Below the pieces are notes generated by a model. It ran no database searches and was not told the origin of the DNA. It saw only the letters and a program-made list of their open reading frames with translations. Source: Methanolinea sp. UBA477 (GTDB lineage: Archaea > Halobacteriota > Methanomicrobia > Methanomicrobiales > Methanospirillaceae). Taken from it: DNA of 28,381 nt. The stretch is from NCBI GenBank assembly GCA_002509485.1, contig DAWO01000082.1, positions 1 to 28,381 of the forward strand. The letters are read 5' to 3'. Numbering within the stretch: position 1 is the first letter of the stretch; each line of letters starts with the position of its first letter. The translations under genes were made by a program, and so were the position numbers. Below, one piece after another: positions 1-8,102 of the stretch.

Positions 1-348
1 CTGCAGGAGATCGTTTGCAAAGCAGTAACAGCCGCTCCCCTCGGGTCTTCCCATTGTCAGGATATCGTAGCCTTCCTGCTCACTGAGGACCTGCCTGAAC
101 CTGAGCCTGATGTACTGGGTCCTGGACATCCCCGGAGGGATACTCCTGGTGAAGGCCTCCTCCCTCATGCTCCCGAGGGTCTCGCCCGGCTGCACTCCCA
201 GTGCTTCATGGAGGTTGGCGTTCGGGTCTGCATCGACTGCCAGCACAGGTGTCCGGCCGCATTCGACGAGAGACCTGACGAGAAGAGAAGAGACGGTTGT
301 CTTCCCGGTCCCTCCTTTCCCGGTAACAGCCACGGAAAACGGGTTCAT
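1..348 (-). CDS. cooC: CooC-type nickel-insertion ATPase (C-terminal part cut off by window edge)
   Basis: The first 116 residues of a MinD/ParA-like P-loop ATPase are present; the rest lies beyond the left edge. My reading starts MNPFSVAVTGKGGTGKTT, a deviant Walker A motif (GKGGTGKTT, residues 10-18) with the signature lysine at 11. It continues with a switch-like VDADPNAN stretch near residue 40 and SGCYC near residue 108. CooC proteins hydrolyse ATP as dimers to help insert nickel into the C-cluster of carbon monoxide dehydrogenase or the A-cluster of acetyl-CoA synthase. The ATG start follows the MetE-like gene by 8 nt and has a G-rich stretch about 11 nt upstream. Its place at the 3' end of an acs operon fits this role well. 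A nitrogenase NifH or MinD is less likely given the neighbours. The remainder of the gene, and perhaps a CODH gene (acsA/cooS), should lie to the left. Confidence 0.9.
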   Translation of the reverse strand, partial: MNPFSVAVTGKGGTGKTTVSSLLVRSLVECGRTPVLAVDADPNANLHEALGVQPGETLGSMREEAFTRSIPPGMSRTQYIRLRFRQVLSEQEGYDILTMGRPEGSGCYCFANDLLQ

Positions 349-356
349 ATATCAGA

Positions 357-1385
357 TCATTCCCCCCTGATCCTCCCGGAGATCCGGCACGCGCATCGCA
401 TGATCTCCCGGGATCCCTGTTCGTCTGAAAACCGTATTCCGCACGTGGGCGTGATCATCGACTGGGCATCGAAAATAACCGGATCGACATGTTCTGTGAC
501 TCTTCTCCTGATCTCCTGGTACTGTTCGAAGAGGCCATCCTCTGACTGCACGGAAAATACCGTGTAGTCGGCAGGAACGATCCCCCATGCGACAACGCCA
601 CCGCTCTCCATGAAATCTGAAAGGGAATCCATGTACAGGAGAAACTCCTTTGCGCAGGAGAAGGCATCGAACGAGAGGAACGCAGGTTTCAGCGAAAAAA
701 TGAATTTCCAGTCGGTATTCGAGCAGCAGTGAATCCCAAGGCCCCCGTCGAGGACCGAAGAGATGTCTTCCCATCCGGCCCTGACCGACTCGATCTGGAT
801 GGGGATGACAGACGAGCCCAGCGCTGCGAGATAGGGCTCGTTTAACACGACCAGCGTCTCGGATATTCCGGGGATCTTCAACATCTCCTTCTCGCACCAG
901 AGTGCCCGCAACGCACTGATCTTTGGCAGAAGGTCGGCAAACTGCTCGTCATAGTATATTGGGCGCCGGTTGGTATCTGTCACCTGCATCCCGAATGTGA
1001 CCGGCCCGGTAATCTGGCACTTGAGGGTACGTGCGCCCGAGAGATCCCGTCTCTGCATCTCGGCAAATCCTGAACCATACTCCGAATCTATTCCATATTC
1101 CCGGTAATTCAACTCGAGGTAGTCGAGATAAACCTGCTCCATCTCGGGCATGAGATCCCTCTCCTTTCCCACAAGCAGTTTGTTGTCCCGTATCTCTGCT
1201 CCCGGAACACGGGGAGAGTCGCAGAAGACGATGCTCTCTTTCAATGACCGGTTGGGAAGGGTTGGAACATATGGGAACCTGGCGAATATCCCGATCACGT
1301 CATCGCAGGCCCGGACCGGGTCCGTGTGGGGGAGAGCGCCGACGCCTGTTGCGAGGCTTTCGGGGGGTTGCAGGTTGGTTGCCAC
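357..1385 (-). CDS. MetE-like (cobalamin-independent methionine synthase/UROD fold) methyltransferase in the acs operon
   Basis: A 342-residue protein resembling the C-terminal catalytic half of MetE and the related uroporphyrinogen-decarboxylase fold. N-terminal GVGALPHTDP is typical of the group. The zinc ligands of MetE appear conserved as H219-x-C221 (in GIHCCSNTDW) and C315 (in ITPTCG); the usual glutamate between them may be replaced by D240. An NEP motif sits at 182-184. The N-terminal MetE domain that binds methyltetrahydrofolate is absent. Members of this short class are known or proposed to take methyl from corrinoid proteins. Lying 3 nt after the corrinoid-protein activator gene, it probably uses the methylated corrinoid iron-sulfur protein as donor, with homocysteine as one possible acceptor; both partners are inferred. 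Translation starts at GTG with AGGAGG 9 nt upstream. Confidence 0.75.
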   Translation of the reverse strand: MATNLQPPESLATGVGALPHTDPVRACDDVIGIFARFPYVPTLPNRSLKESIVFCDSPRVPGAEIRDNKLLVGKERDLMPEMEQVYLDYLELNYREYGIDSEYGSGFAEMQRRDLSGARTLKCQITGPVTFGMQVTDTNRRPIYYDEQFADLLPKISALRALWCEKEMLKIPGISETLVVLNEPYLAALGSSVIPIQIESVRAGWEDISSVLDGGLGIHCCSNTDWKFIFSLKPAFLSFDAFSCAKEFLLYMDSLSDFMESGGVVAWGIVPADYTVFSVQSEDGLFEQYQEIRRRVTEHVDPVIFDAQSMITPTCGIRFSDEQGSREIMRCACRISGRIRGE

Positions 1386-1388
1386 TGG

Positions 1389-3290
1389 TCAGTCCCTCCT
1401 GATGCGGCAGGACTCGAGCAGTTCTTCGACCATCGGGAATTGTGCAAGATCCGTATGGGGAAGGAACGTGCTCCTCGTGTATTCATCCATGAACGACGGT
1501 TCGGCGTTCAGCTCGATATATGCCATTGTCCGGGCTATCTCGTCGAGCACCTTTCTCTTCTTCCTGTTCAAAAGAGCGATATTCGCCCCCTCGATTGCAC
1601 CATTGCCGATGTTCTTGATCTTCTCTGGCGGCACTTCAGGGATAAGCCCGATGATGATGGCATTCTCCTTGTTGATGTAGTTGCCAAATGCGCCGGAAAA
1701 GTAGATGTTCGAGATATCTTCCCTCCTGATGCCTGCCTGGTTCATCAGTGTGATACAGGCCGCAAGGATCGATGCCTTGCTCATGATGAGATTTTTGATA
1801 TCGTTCTCGGTGACAACGATATCCTTCTCAATACCAGTATCGTGTTTCCAGGCAACGACAAATTCGGGATAATACCTCCCCGTTCGCACCCGCTCATGAG
1901 AGATCGAGGTGTTGATCCTCCCGGTCCGGTCGATGATGCAGGCCCTGAGAAGCTCGGCCAGCAGGTCTATGAGGCCGGATCCGCAGATGCCTTTCGGCTT
2001 GATCTGGTTGATGGTGCGGTATTCCGGTACCAGTGTCTCCATGTCGAGGGAGACTTCTTCGATCGCCCCTGGATTGGCCCGCATGCCGAAGAGGACCTCG
2101 CCGCCCTCCAGTGCCGGCCCTGCTGCCCCCGAACATGAGAACATCCAGTCCGAATTGCCAAGGACCACCTCGAAATTCGTTCCGATATCGATAAGGAGTG
2201 ATACCTCCTCGCTCTCTGTCATCCCGGAGGCCAGGACATCTGCGATGATGTCTCCGCCGATATAGTCGCTGACGGCCGGGAAGATGAAGAGCCCGGCATC
2301 CTCCTTGACCGCGATACCGGCCCTGGATGCGGAAGAGGTCAGGTATCTCTTCACGACAGGGACGTACGGCTCCTCGATCATGTAGGCAGGATTGATCCCC
2401 ATCAGGATATGGGTCATGATGGTGTTTCCGGCGACGACGACCTCGTAGATGTCATCGAGATCTATTCCCGCATTGTTTGCGGCAGATGTGAGTGCATCAT
2501 TGATGCTCTCGGCTGCGAGGGACTGGAGGTGCGAGAGTCCGCCTTTCCGGGCGTAGTTGACCCGTGAGAGGATATCCTCCCCGCAACTGATCTGCTTGTT
2601 GTAGTTCGAGGCAACCCCGACCACCTCCCCGTCAATCAGGCTCCGTATATAGACCACGATGGTCGTTGTCCCAAGGTCGACTGCAGCCCCGTACAGGTTT
2701 CCGGATGTGTCGCCTTTCTCGACATCGATGAGCCGGTACCCCCCCGGGACAAGGGTGACCGTCCCGGTGATCTTCCAGCCGCTCTCCCTGAGAACCGCCG
2801 GAATCCGGCGGATCACCTCGAGCGGGACATAGATCTTGTTCTCCCGGGGCCCACCGCTCTTCTCGATCCCCCAGAGCAGCCTTGTCAGGTCGGGTGAGGG
2901 GTCCTCGAGCGATGGCGGGGCCAGTTCGAGCGCATATTTCCAGACTGCCGGGTTGAATTCTGTCTCGATACCCCGTGCATCGATCAATATCTTCTGTTCC
3001 TGGATCAGGGAGTTTTCAGGAACAAATACCTGCACGTCATCGAGCGGAACCGTCTGGCAGGCAAGGCACGCACCTTCATCGATCTCACCTGGTGAGAAGA
3101 ACCTCCCGAATTTTTTCCGGTCGAAATCGACACGGCCGCTTTTTAGGAATACAATGCACTTTCCGCATTTTCCCTCCCCGCCACAGACCACGTTCATGTG
3201 TATCTGGGCCTTCTGGGCCGCATCCAGTATCGTGGATCCCGGCTCGACGCTGATCTTCCGGAAACCCGGCAGAAATGTTACGGCCGGCAT
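1389..3290 (-). CDS. acsV: Reductive activator of corrinoid iron-sulfur protein (RACo/AcsV), 2Fe-2S ferredoxin plus ASKHA ATPase
   Basis: A 633-residue protein with an N-terminal plant-type [2Fe-2S] ferredoxin domain (residues 1 to about 95; C36, C42, C45 and C78, with C75 next to it), a linker region, and an ASKHA-fold ATPase domain from about 200 to the end. The phosphate motifs are GAAVDLGTTT (about 201-210) and LLIDIGTN (about 365-372), and YFSGAFGN lies near the C-terminus. RACo proteins use ATP to reduce the inactive Co(II) corrinoid of the corrinoid iron-sulfur protein back to Co(I). A longer frame extends upstream to 3374, but I chose the ATG at 3290 because it begins just after the acsC stop (1 nt gap) and directly before the ferredoxin domain. 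Length and domain order match bacterial AcsV. Related RamA and MtbA-type activators have different iron-sulfur domains. Confidence 0.9.
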   Translation of the reverse strand: MPAVTFLPGFRKISVEPGSTILDAAQKAQIHMNVVCGGEGKCGKCIVFLKSGRVDFDRKKFGRFFSPGEIDEGACLACQTVPLDDVQVFVPENSLIQEQKILIDARGIETEFNPAVWKYALELAPPSLEDPSPDLTRLLWGIEKSGGPRENKIYVPLEVIRRIPAVLRESGWKITGTVTLVPGGYRLIDVEKGDTSGNLYGAAVDLGTTTIVVYIRSLIDGEVVGVASNYNKQISCGEDILSRVNYARKGGLSHLQSLAAESINDALTSAANNAGIDLDDIYEVVVAGNTIMTHILMGINPAYMIEEPYVPVVKRYLTSSASRAGIAVKEDAGLFIFPAVSDYIGGDIIADVLASGMTESEEVSLLIDIGTNFEVVLGNSDWMFSCSGAAGPALEGGEVLFGMRANPGAIEEVSLDMETLVPEYRTINQIKPKGICGSGLIDLLAELLRACIIDRTGRINTSISHERVRTGRYYPEFVVAWKHDTGIEKDIVVTENDIKNLIMSKASILAACITLMNQAGIRREDISNIYFSGAFGNYINKENAIIIGLIPEVPPEKIKNIGNGAIEGANIALLNRKKRKVLDEIARTMAYIELNAEPSFMDEYTRSTFLPHTDLAQFPMVEELLESCRIRRD

Positions 3291-3291
3291 C

Positions 3292-4626
3292 TTACTTCTT
3301 CCACTCTTTCTCCAGGAATTCAGCGACTCCTGCCGCATCCCTGGGCCCGACAAGGACCTTCCAGCCGGACTCATCCTCGATCTTTCCCGATAGCGGCGCT
3401 GCGTACCCGGGGATGATCAGGGTCCGGTGATCCACCTCCGATTCGAGACCGGTCTTCTTTATCGATTCGGCAACAAGGGTCTCATTCAGCTTTCCTCCCG
3501 CAACCGCCGTCAATACCGAGTACCCTTCCGTATCGACCACCAGCATGTAGCAGGGGACCCCGGATGCCTCCAGGTACCCCTGGAGGGTAAAGTAGGTGAG
3601 AGAGAAATTCACGCTCAAAAATACCGGCGAATCCCGCACAGGTTCGCCAACCCTGTAGATTCCCGGATTCATCTGGATCGGTTTCTGGGGATCGGTGTAG
3701 ATGTTCTGGCGCAGGGTGAGGAGAGCATTCCTCGAAGGGATGGAGAGACGATCGCAGACCAGTACCGAGGCATACTTGTCCACTCCGAGAGCGAGGGCGG
3801 CGTCCTGCATTCCGGTTACGGTCGTATCGAAGAATATCGGGTATCCGAGATCGGGAACGGTCTTCGAGACGGCATTTTGCCGGATAGCGGTGGCCTTTTT
3901 AACATAATCCGAGAGCGTGGCCGCCGATGGATCGATAAGAAGAGCAGGGGCGCCCTCCTTCGCTGCAAGCGCCGAGAGCTCGGCCATACTCTCAAGCGAT
4001 TCGGCCCTGATCGTGAGCGGACACCCGAATTTCCTTGCAAGTGCGCACATGCCCTGATAGTTCTCATGCGTTGCTGCATATATCAGTGGCCGGAACGCGC
4101 CGCAGACAGAGAGTCCCGCCTCCATGACCACGGGATCCGCGGCCATGAGAACCTCGGGAAGGTCGGCTTTCGCCTCGACGGCCGCAACAGCACGCGAAAA
4201 TTCTTCAGCGGATCCGCTCTCGCACCTGATGGCTATGCCGTCGAGCCTGAGATCTGTTCCAATCCTGACAAGCACACCGTCACGAACCTCCCTGACAACA
4301 TCCTGGATCCGGTCATCGGGCCAGAGATCGGAGACAGCCACCAGTATTCCTGGCTGGTGATTGAATGTCTTTTCATGCCGGAACTGGACGAACTCGTCGC
4401 CAACCGCGAACGAACGCTCACCGACACCGATCTTTACCAGCTGGATCGGAGGTTTGGTGGAAGCACCGAGGATCCTTCTCGCTTCTTCGTCCAGGTAGGG
4501 ACATTTTTCGATATCGGCCTTGCCAGCCGCCAGTTTCATCGCGAATGTGAGGCAGGTCGGCTCTCCGCACTCCTTGCAGTTCTTCTTTGGGAGCAGTTTG
4601 TATATATCGAGTGCCTTTAACGCCAT
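3292..4626 (-). CDS. acsC: Corrinoid iron-sulfur protein large (gamma) subunit, AcsC/CdhE
   Basis: A 444-residue subunit that carries the methyl group on cobalt between the methyltransferase and acetyl-CoA synthase. The N-terminus (IYKLLPKKNCKECGEPTC) has the four cysteines C17, C20, C25 and C42 that bind the low-potential [4Fe-4S] cluster used for reductive activation. The central TIM-barrel region and the C-terminal corrinoid-binding domain (VDTEGYSVLTA near 370) follow. By eye the protein follows Moorella AcsC closely along its whole length. The ATG at 4626 is preceded by a strong GGGGGAGGAG Shine-Dalgarno 6 nt away, so the 32 extra in-frame residues upstream (to 4722) are rejected. The gene begins 1 nt after acsD and ends 1 nt before acsV, so the three are probably co-translated. 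Confidence 0.94.
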   Translation of the reverse strand: MALKALDIYKLLPKKNCKECGEPTCLTFAMKLAAGKADIEKCPYLDEEARRILGASTKPPIQLVKIGVGERSFAVGDEFVQFRHEKTFNHQPGILVAVSDLWPDDRIQDVVREVRDGVLVRIGTDLRLDGIAIRCESGSAEEFSRAVAAVEAKADLPEVLMAADPVVMEAGLSVCGAFRPLIYAATHENYQGMCALARKFGCPLTIRAESLESMAELSALAAKEGAPALLIDPSAATLSDYVKKATAIRQNAVSKTVPDLGYPIFFDTTVTGMQDAALALGVDKYASVLVCDRLSIPSRNALLTLRQNIYTDPQKPIQMNPGIYRVGEPVRDSPVFLSVNFSLTYFTLQGYLEASGVPCYMLVVDTEGYSVLTAVAGGKLNETLVAESIKKTGLESEVDHRTLIIPGYAAPLSGKIEDESGWKVLVGPRDAAGVAEFLEKEWKK

Positions 4627-4627
4627 C

Positions 4628-5578
4628 TCAATCTCCTCCCCCGGTCTTTCCCCATAATGAATCGATTGCGGATCTGAGAGGGACGATGGTTTCCGGATGT
4701 CGTACACAGACCACTGACGCACCTGCGATTACTGAAGAGACAGCGGTGTATAACTCCCATTTCACCGCCATTTCACCTCTCTGCCCGGGATCGGCCTCCC
4801 TCACCTCCTTGATGTTGAGGGAATCGATAGCCGAGCTGATCATCGGCATCGCAAGGTCTTCGTCGCCTTTTAGTGCCGCAAACCTGATTCTCTCCATCGC
4901 CGAGTATGAGTACTCGAATCCGTACCCCAGTGCTCCCGTGTAGGGATCTATCACTATCCTGTCATGGGGAACACCTGTTTCCCGAAGGAGGATGTTCAAC
5001 TGCTTGGCAAGGTTCACATCTATCGGTGACTGGGCGATAACCGAGTGCCCGTATGCCATGGCGGCGGCGGCGACACTCCGGTACCTGCCCTCCTCGGCAG
5101 TTCCCAAAAGCAGCCTCTCACCTTCACCTGCTTCGCCACAGCAGAGAAAGGTCTCGCTGTCGATTGCAGGATCGATGCTTCCCTCGACTATGAGCGGGAG
5201 CGTGGATCTCTCCAGAACCTCTTCGACGGTGCGTCGCAGCTGTGAAAAATCCTGAAAACCCCGGCGCCGCGTACTTGTCAGGTAGAACCGGAGAAGATCG
5301 GGGCGATGCAGTTCCTCTACCCGGGCAGCCCAGTCTCCCGCATCATTCACCACGTCCCCTTCGAGTTCGGTGACAATCGGGGACCACAGTTTCGGATCGT
5401 CACAGAACTCGAATGCAATCAGGGGCTTTCTCCCCGGCGCTGAACCGCCAAGAAAGGGAAATCCGGATCCGCCGCCTATCACGATGGCTGCGCAGCGGGA
5501 GCCCCCTTCCTTCTTTGTGGCACCAATGGTGACTTCACCGATCTCTCCAGTCCACTCGGAAATGATATCTACCTTCAT
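4628..5578 (-). CDS. acsD: Corrinoid iron-sulfur protein small (delta) subunit, AcsD/CdhD
   Basis: A 316-residue TIM-barrel protein that pairs with AcsC and shields the corrinoid; it carries no metal centre itself. Recognisable stretches include the N-terminal VDIISEWTGEIGEVTIG, the glycine-rich IGGGSGFPFLG near residue 40, IAQSPIDVN near 190 and DPYTGALGYGFEYSYS near 220. Its length matches bacterial AcsD (a little over 300 residues); methanogen CdhD is, from memory, about 100 residues longer. I chose the ATG at 5578 from similarity; an in-frame ATG at 5584 stands 4 nt after a GAAGGT and would add two residues. It lies 14 nt after acsB. Confidence 0.93.
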   Translation of the reverse strand: MKVDIISEWTGEIGEVTIGATKKEGGSRCAAIVIGGGSGFPFLGGSAPGRKPLIAFEFCDDPKLWSPIVTELEGDVVNDAGDWAARVEELHRPDLLRFYLTSTRRRGFQDFSQLRRTVEEVLERSTLPLIVEGSIDPAIDSETFLCCGEAGEGERLLLGTAEEGRYRSVAAAAMAYGHSVIAQSPIDVNLAKQLNILLRETGVPHDRIVIDPYTGALGYGFEYSYSAMERIRFAALKGDEDLAMPMISSAIDSLNIKEVREADPGQRGEMAVKWELYTAVSSVIAGASVVCVRHPETIVPLRSAIDSLWGKTGGGD

Positions 5579-5592
5579 GGGCATCACGACCT

Positions 5593-7623
5593 TCAGATCA
5601 GGGGGGGCATCCCGAGTGCGGGATGGTCCACACGTGCCAGGTATTCGATCAGGTCCTCGAGTGCCACGGCCTTCTCTTCATCGGCGATTTTATCGAAGAG
5701 CGACTCGATCCCTCCCTCTTTCAGCTTCTGTACCAGCCTGTCGTGCAGTTCCTCCTTGAGGAGAGACGGCATCCATACCAGCCGCTCGATCCCACCTTCG
5801 GCCTGGAGGAACCGGTCACTTAATATGTATCCCTTTGAGATGCCGGCAAACCCCGGCGTCTGTGCGCCTCCCCCGATGGTCCCTGCCAGCGTGGAGAACG
5901 TCATTCCCGACGGAGTCTCGCCGGTGAACTCCCTGTTAACAATCAAAAACCCGTTCACTTCAGGGACCATGACGGCAATACATTCAAAACAGCCGCAACA
6001 GGTCATGGGATACTCGAGGATGCTGTAGAGCGAACACCGGTCAACCTCGCCGTGGGAGGCCTTCTTCACGAACCGGTTCACCCCTTCAAACTCGCCGCGA
6101 ACCTCATCGATCATATCCCCTTTCAGGACGGGCTGGTTTGCTCCCGATGGCGATATCTCGTATGCAATCTTTCCGTCAAGCCAGGTTATGGCCCCGCAGA
6201 GAGCGGGTCTCTCCGGTGTAATGATGCAGACATGGTTTGGAGCAAAAGTCTGGCAGAGTGTGCAGGAATAAAAGGTATCCACATCGGTATCCTTCATCCC
6301 CCTGATCCTCTCGTCCCGCTCCTCGTAAATCAACCCGGCCTCTCCTTTTGCCTCCAGTACCTTCTTCTCATCGGTGATCAGGGTTACCTGGATTGCGTCC
6401 AGGAGATCGGGAAAGTCTATACGGAACTTTGCAGCGATGAGTTCTCCGAGATGCTCGATCCTGACGCCATGAGCAACCGCCTCCTTCGAGATCCTTACCC
6501 AGACCAGGTCGCGTTGGGCCACGTGCCACGTACCCTCGCCATAGTTGACGAAGTTATGTATGCGCCGCTCGAGAACCGGTTCATAATCCTTCTTCATCGT
6601 TTTCCCGTACACGTCCACGATTATTGCGAGCGGGACGGCGGAACCCTCCCGGATATCTTCGATCTCGGGTCCGATGACCGTCACCTTCCCGTCTGTGACC
6701 TCTTCTGCCGGCCGGGACCTGAGCAGCTCGAAGGCCGGGCTGCGGCCCCCGCCGAACTCGACGAACATCTCCTCCTTTCGTATGCTCTTTCCTTCAAAGG
6801 CCGGTGAGCAGGCCATGGGAATCGGGATCGCCGTCACGGTCACCTTGATACCCTTCAGATCCAGGCCTTTCCCGACGGCATCACCTGCCTCCACCTGCAC
6901 CCATTCTCTGCCATCGTATCCGTCAACCGAGAGGATTGGTATGCCGAGAAGGCTGAATGTGTCATATACTTCGATCTCGGGTTCATCCAGCCCAGAAAAG
7001 ACAATGACGAATGCCCTGGCCCGTTCCTGTGCATACCGCAGGAGGCGGTCGGTGTCTCCGGGTGCGACGCCCCCAAACATCATGGCAACGCGGGCTATGA
7101 TGTCAATGAAGTGAATGCCCCTGAGCGGTTTTTTGCCCAGCGGAACGAGACGGTATTCAGCTCCGACTTTTACACCCGATTCCATGAGAGAAGAGATCAC
7201 GTCACCTGCAAGGAAGGTCAGGATATATTTCTCCTGGAGCTCACGGCAGATCGCAGCGGCGGTATCAGGGCGTGGTGGTGTCCCGGCAAGGAGTGCCAGA
7301 CCCAGGATACTTCCGTCAACAAGCGAATAACCGAGTTTTCTCAAAACCGAATCGACAATAAATCCCGTATAGGGATCTTCTTCCTTCCCATGCTTCGCCT
7401 GTTCAAACGAGGTGATGCATTCTGCGGCAACGAGTGGATTGCCGCCCGTATCTTCATATGCGCTCCGGGCTTCGTCACCGGTATGTATAGCACGGCCGGT
7501 GATGGCATAGGTGACAGGGAGATGGTATGCCGTACCTTCATAGGAAAATTCTCCCTCTATCCCATCCAGCATCTTCAATAATTCAGCTTTTCCCGAAAAG
7601 CTGCTCTTTTCAACATCCTGCAT
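5593..7623 (-). CDS. acsB: Acetyl-CoA synthase, long bacterial-type AcsB (three-domain)
   Basis: A 676-residue acetyl-CoA synthase that joins a methyl group, CO and CoA at the nickel-containing A-cluster. The cysteines for the [4Fe-4S] part are C454, C457, C466 and C476 in a region starting FYSCTLCQTFAPNHVC. The square-planar distal nickel would sit in C543-G544-C545 (MTCCGCFECI). Further marks are the FSTLAGTIGGGAQTPGF stretch near 576 and RIHNFVNYGEG near 354. Residues 1 to about 250 form the N-terminal domain that contacts CODH in the bacterial complex; the archaeal CdhC subunit lacks this domain. Compared with Moorella AcsB (about 730 residues) the very N-terminus is some 50 residues shorter. 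The ATG has GGTG 7 nt upstream. It is the first gene of the operon. Confidence 0.95.
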   Translation of the reverse strand: MQDVEKSSFSGKAELLKMLDGIEGEFSYEGTAYHLPVTYAITGRAIHTGDEARSAYEDTGGNPLVAAECITSFEQAKHGKEEDPYTGFIVDSVLRKLGYSLVDGSILGLALLAGTPPRPDTAAAICRELQEKYILTFLAGDVISSLMESGVKVGAEYRLVPLGKKPLRGIHFIDIIARVAMMFGGVAPGDTDRLLRYAQERARAFVIVFSGLDEPEIEVYDTFSLLGIPILSVDGYDGREWVQVEAGDAVGKGLDLKGIKVTVTAIPIPMACSPAFEGKSIRKEEMFVEFGGGRSPAFELLRSRPAEEVTDGKVTVIGPEIEDIREGSAVPLAIIVDVYGKTMKKDYEPVLERRIHNFVNYGEGTWHVAQRDLVWVRISKEAVAHGVRIEHLGELIAAKFRIDFPDLLDAIQVTLITDEKKVLEAKGEAGLIYEERDERIRGMKDTDVDTFYSCTLCQTFAPNHVCIITPERPALCGAITWLDGKIAYEISPSGANQPVLKGDMIDEVRGEFEGVNRFVKKASHGEVDRCSLYSILEYPMTCCGCFECIAVMVPEVNGFLIVNREFTGETPSGMTFSTLAGTIGGGAQTPGFAGISKGYILSDRFLQAEGGIERLVWMPSLLKEELHDRLVQKLKEGGIESLFDKIADEEKAVALEDLIEYLARVDHPALGMPPLI

Positions 7624-7663
7624 CTCTGAACACCGGTTTTTTAGTCTCTATTATCTCCCGGAG

Positions 7664-7671
7664 CGATAAAG
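7664..7671 (-). promoter_or_regulatory. TATA box for the acs operon
   Basis: On the minus strand the sequence reads CTTTATCG within ATCCTTTATCGCTC. It sits about 45 nt before the acsB ATG, which would place transcription start near 7643 and leave a leader of about 20 nt containing the GGTG Shine-Dalgarno. It faces away from the glutaredoxin promoter in the same 197-nt gap (7624-7820). The box is imperfect. Confidence 0.45.
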
Positions 7672-7768
7672 GATTTCATCTACCAGGCAATTGAGCATGA
7701 GTTCTCTTTCGTGGGGGTGGTTCCGGGGAATTTTTGTTGCGCCATGCGAGGATTAAATAGGATACCCG

Positions 7769-7779
7769 GATATTTATTG
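7769..7779 (+). promoter_or_regulatory. TATA box for the glutaredoxin/disulfide-reductase operon
   Basis: GGATATTTATT reads as an archaeal TATA element about 45 nt before the ATG at 7821. Transcription would start near 7801, giving a leader of about 20 nt with GGTG close to the ATG. A second AT-rich element (GATTAAATAG at 7751-7760) is an alternative or an upstream element. Confidence 0.4.
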
Positions 7780-7820
7780 AATGGAGATAAACAGTATCAC
7801 AAAAAAATTCCGGTGCTTGT

Positions 7821-8102
7821 ATGATCGAGATGACGCATATTGATGGAGAGGATAAAGGGAAGGTTGTGCTGTTTGCATTGAGCACATGCGGCTGGTGTGC
7901 GAAGACCAAAGAGTTGCTGGCGGACCTGGGAGTCGAGCACAGCTATGTCTATGTCGATCTCCTGGAGCCTGATGAGATTGAAGAAGCATTAACCGAAGTG
8001 GAACGCTATAACCCGAGTGGATCGTTCCCCACACTTGTCATCAACGATTCCCGGGTGATCATCGGGTTCCGCGAACAGGAGATTCGGGAGGCCCTCACAT
8101 GA
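7821..8102 (+). CDS. Glutaredoxin/thioredoxin-family thiol oxidoreductase (CGWC)
   Basis: A 93-residue thioredoxin-fold protein with the redox motif C23-G-W-C26 after the first beta strand (VVLFALST), a cis-proline motif SFPTLVIND (P70), and the GF pair (82-83) typical of glutaredoxins. It would reduce disulfides in small molecules or proteins. Methanogens generally lack glutathione, so electrons probably come from the FTR-rubredoxin protein encoded next: the stop codon of this gene overlaps the next start as ATGA, implying translational coupling. The short length and CGWC motif place it with archaeal glutaredoxin-like (NrdH-like) proteins, though the true partner is inferred from context. 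Confidence 0.85.
   Translation: MIEMTHIDGEDKGKVVLFALSTCGWCAKTKELLADLGVEHSYVYVDLLEPDEIEEALTEVERYNPSGSFPTLVINDSRVIIGFREQEIREALT

Noticed and set aside
3427..4620. 397-codon plus-strand frame opposite acsC
   Set aside because: It is antisense to a strongly conserved gene with clear motifs; long opposite frames are common in GC-rich coding DNA.
4627..4722. 32-residue N-terminal extension of acsC
   Set aside because: It overlaps acsD, while the internal ATG has a strong Shine-Dalgarno and matches the family start.
6052..6807. 251-codon plus-strand frame opposite acsB
   Set aside because: Antisense to AcsB, whose A-cluster and N-terminal motifs are clear.
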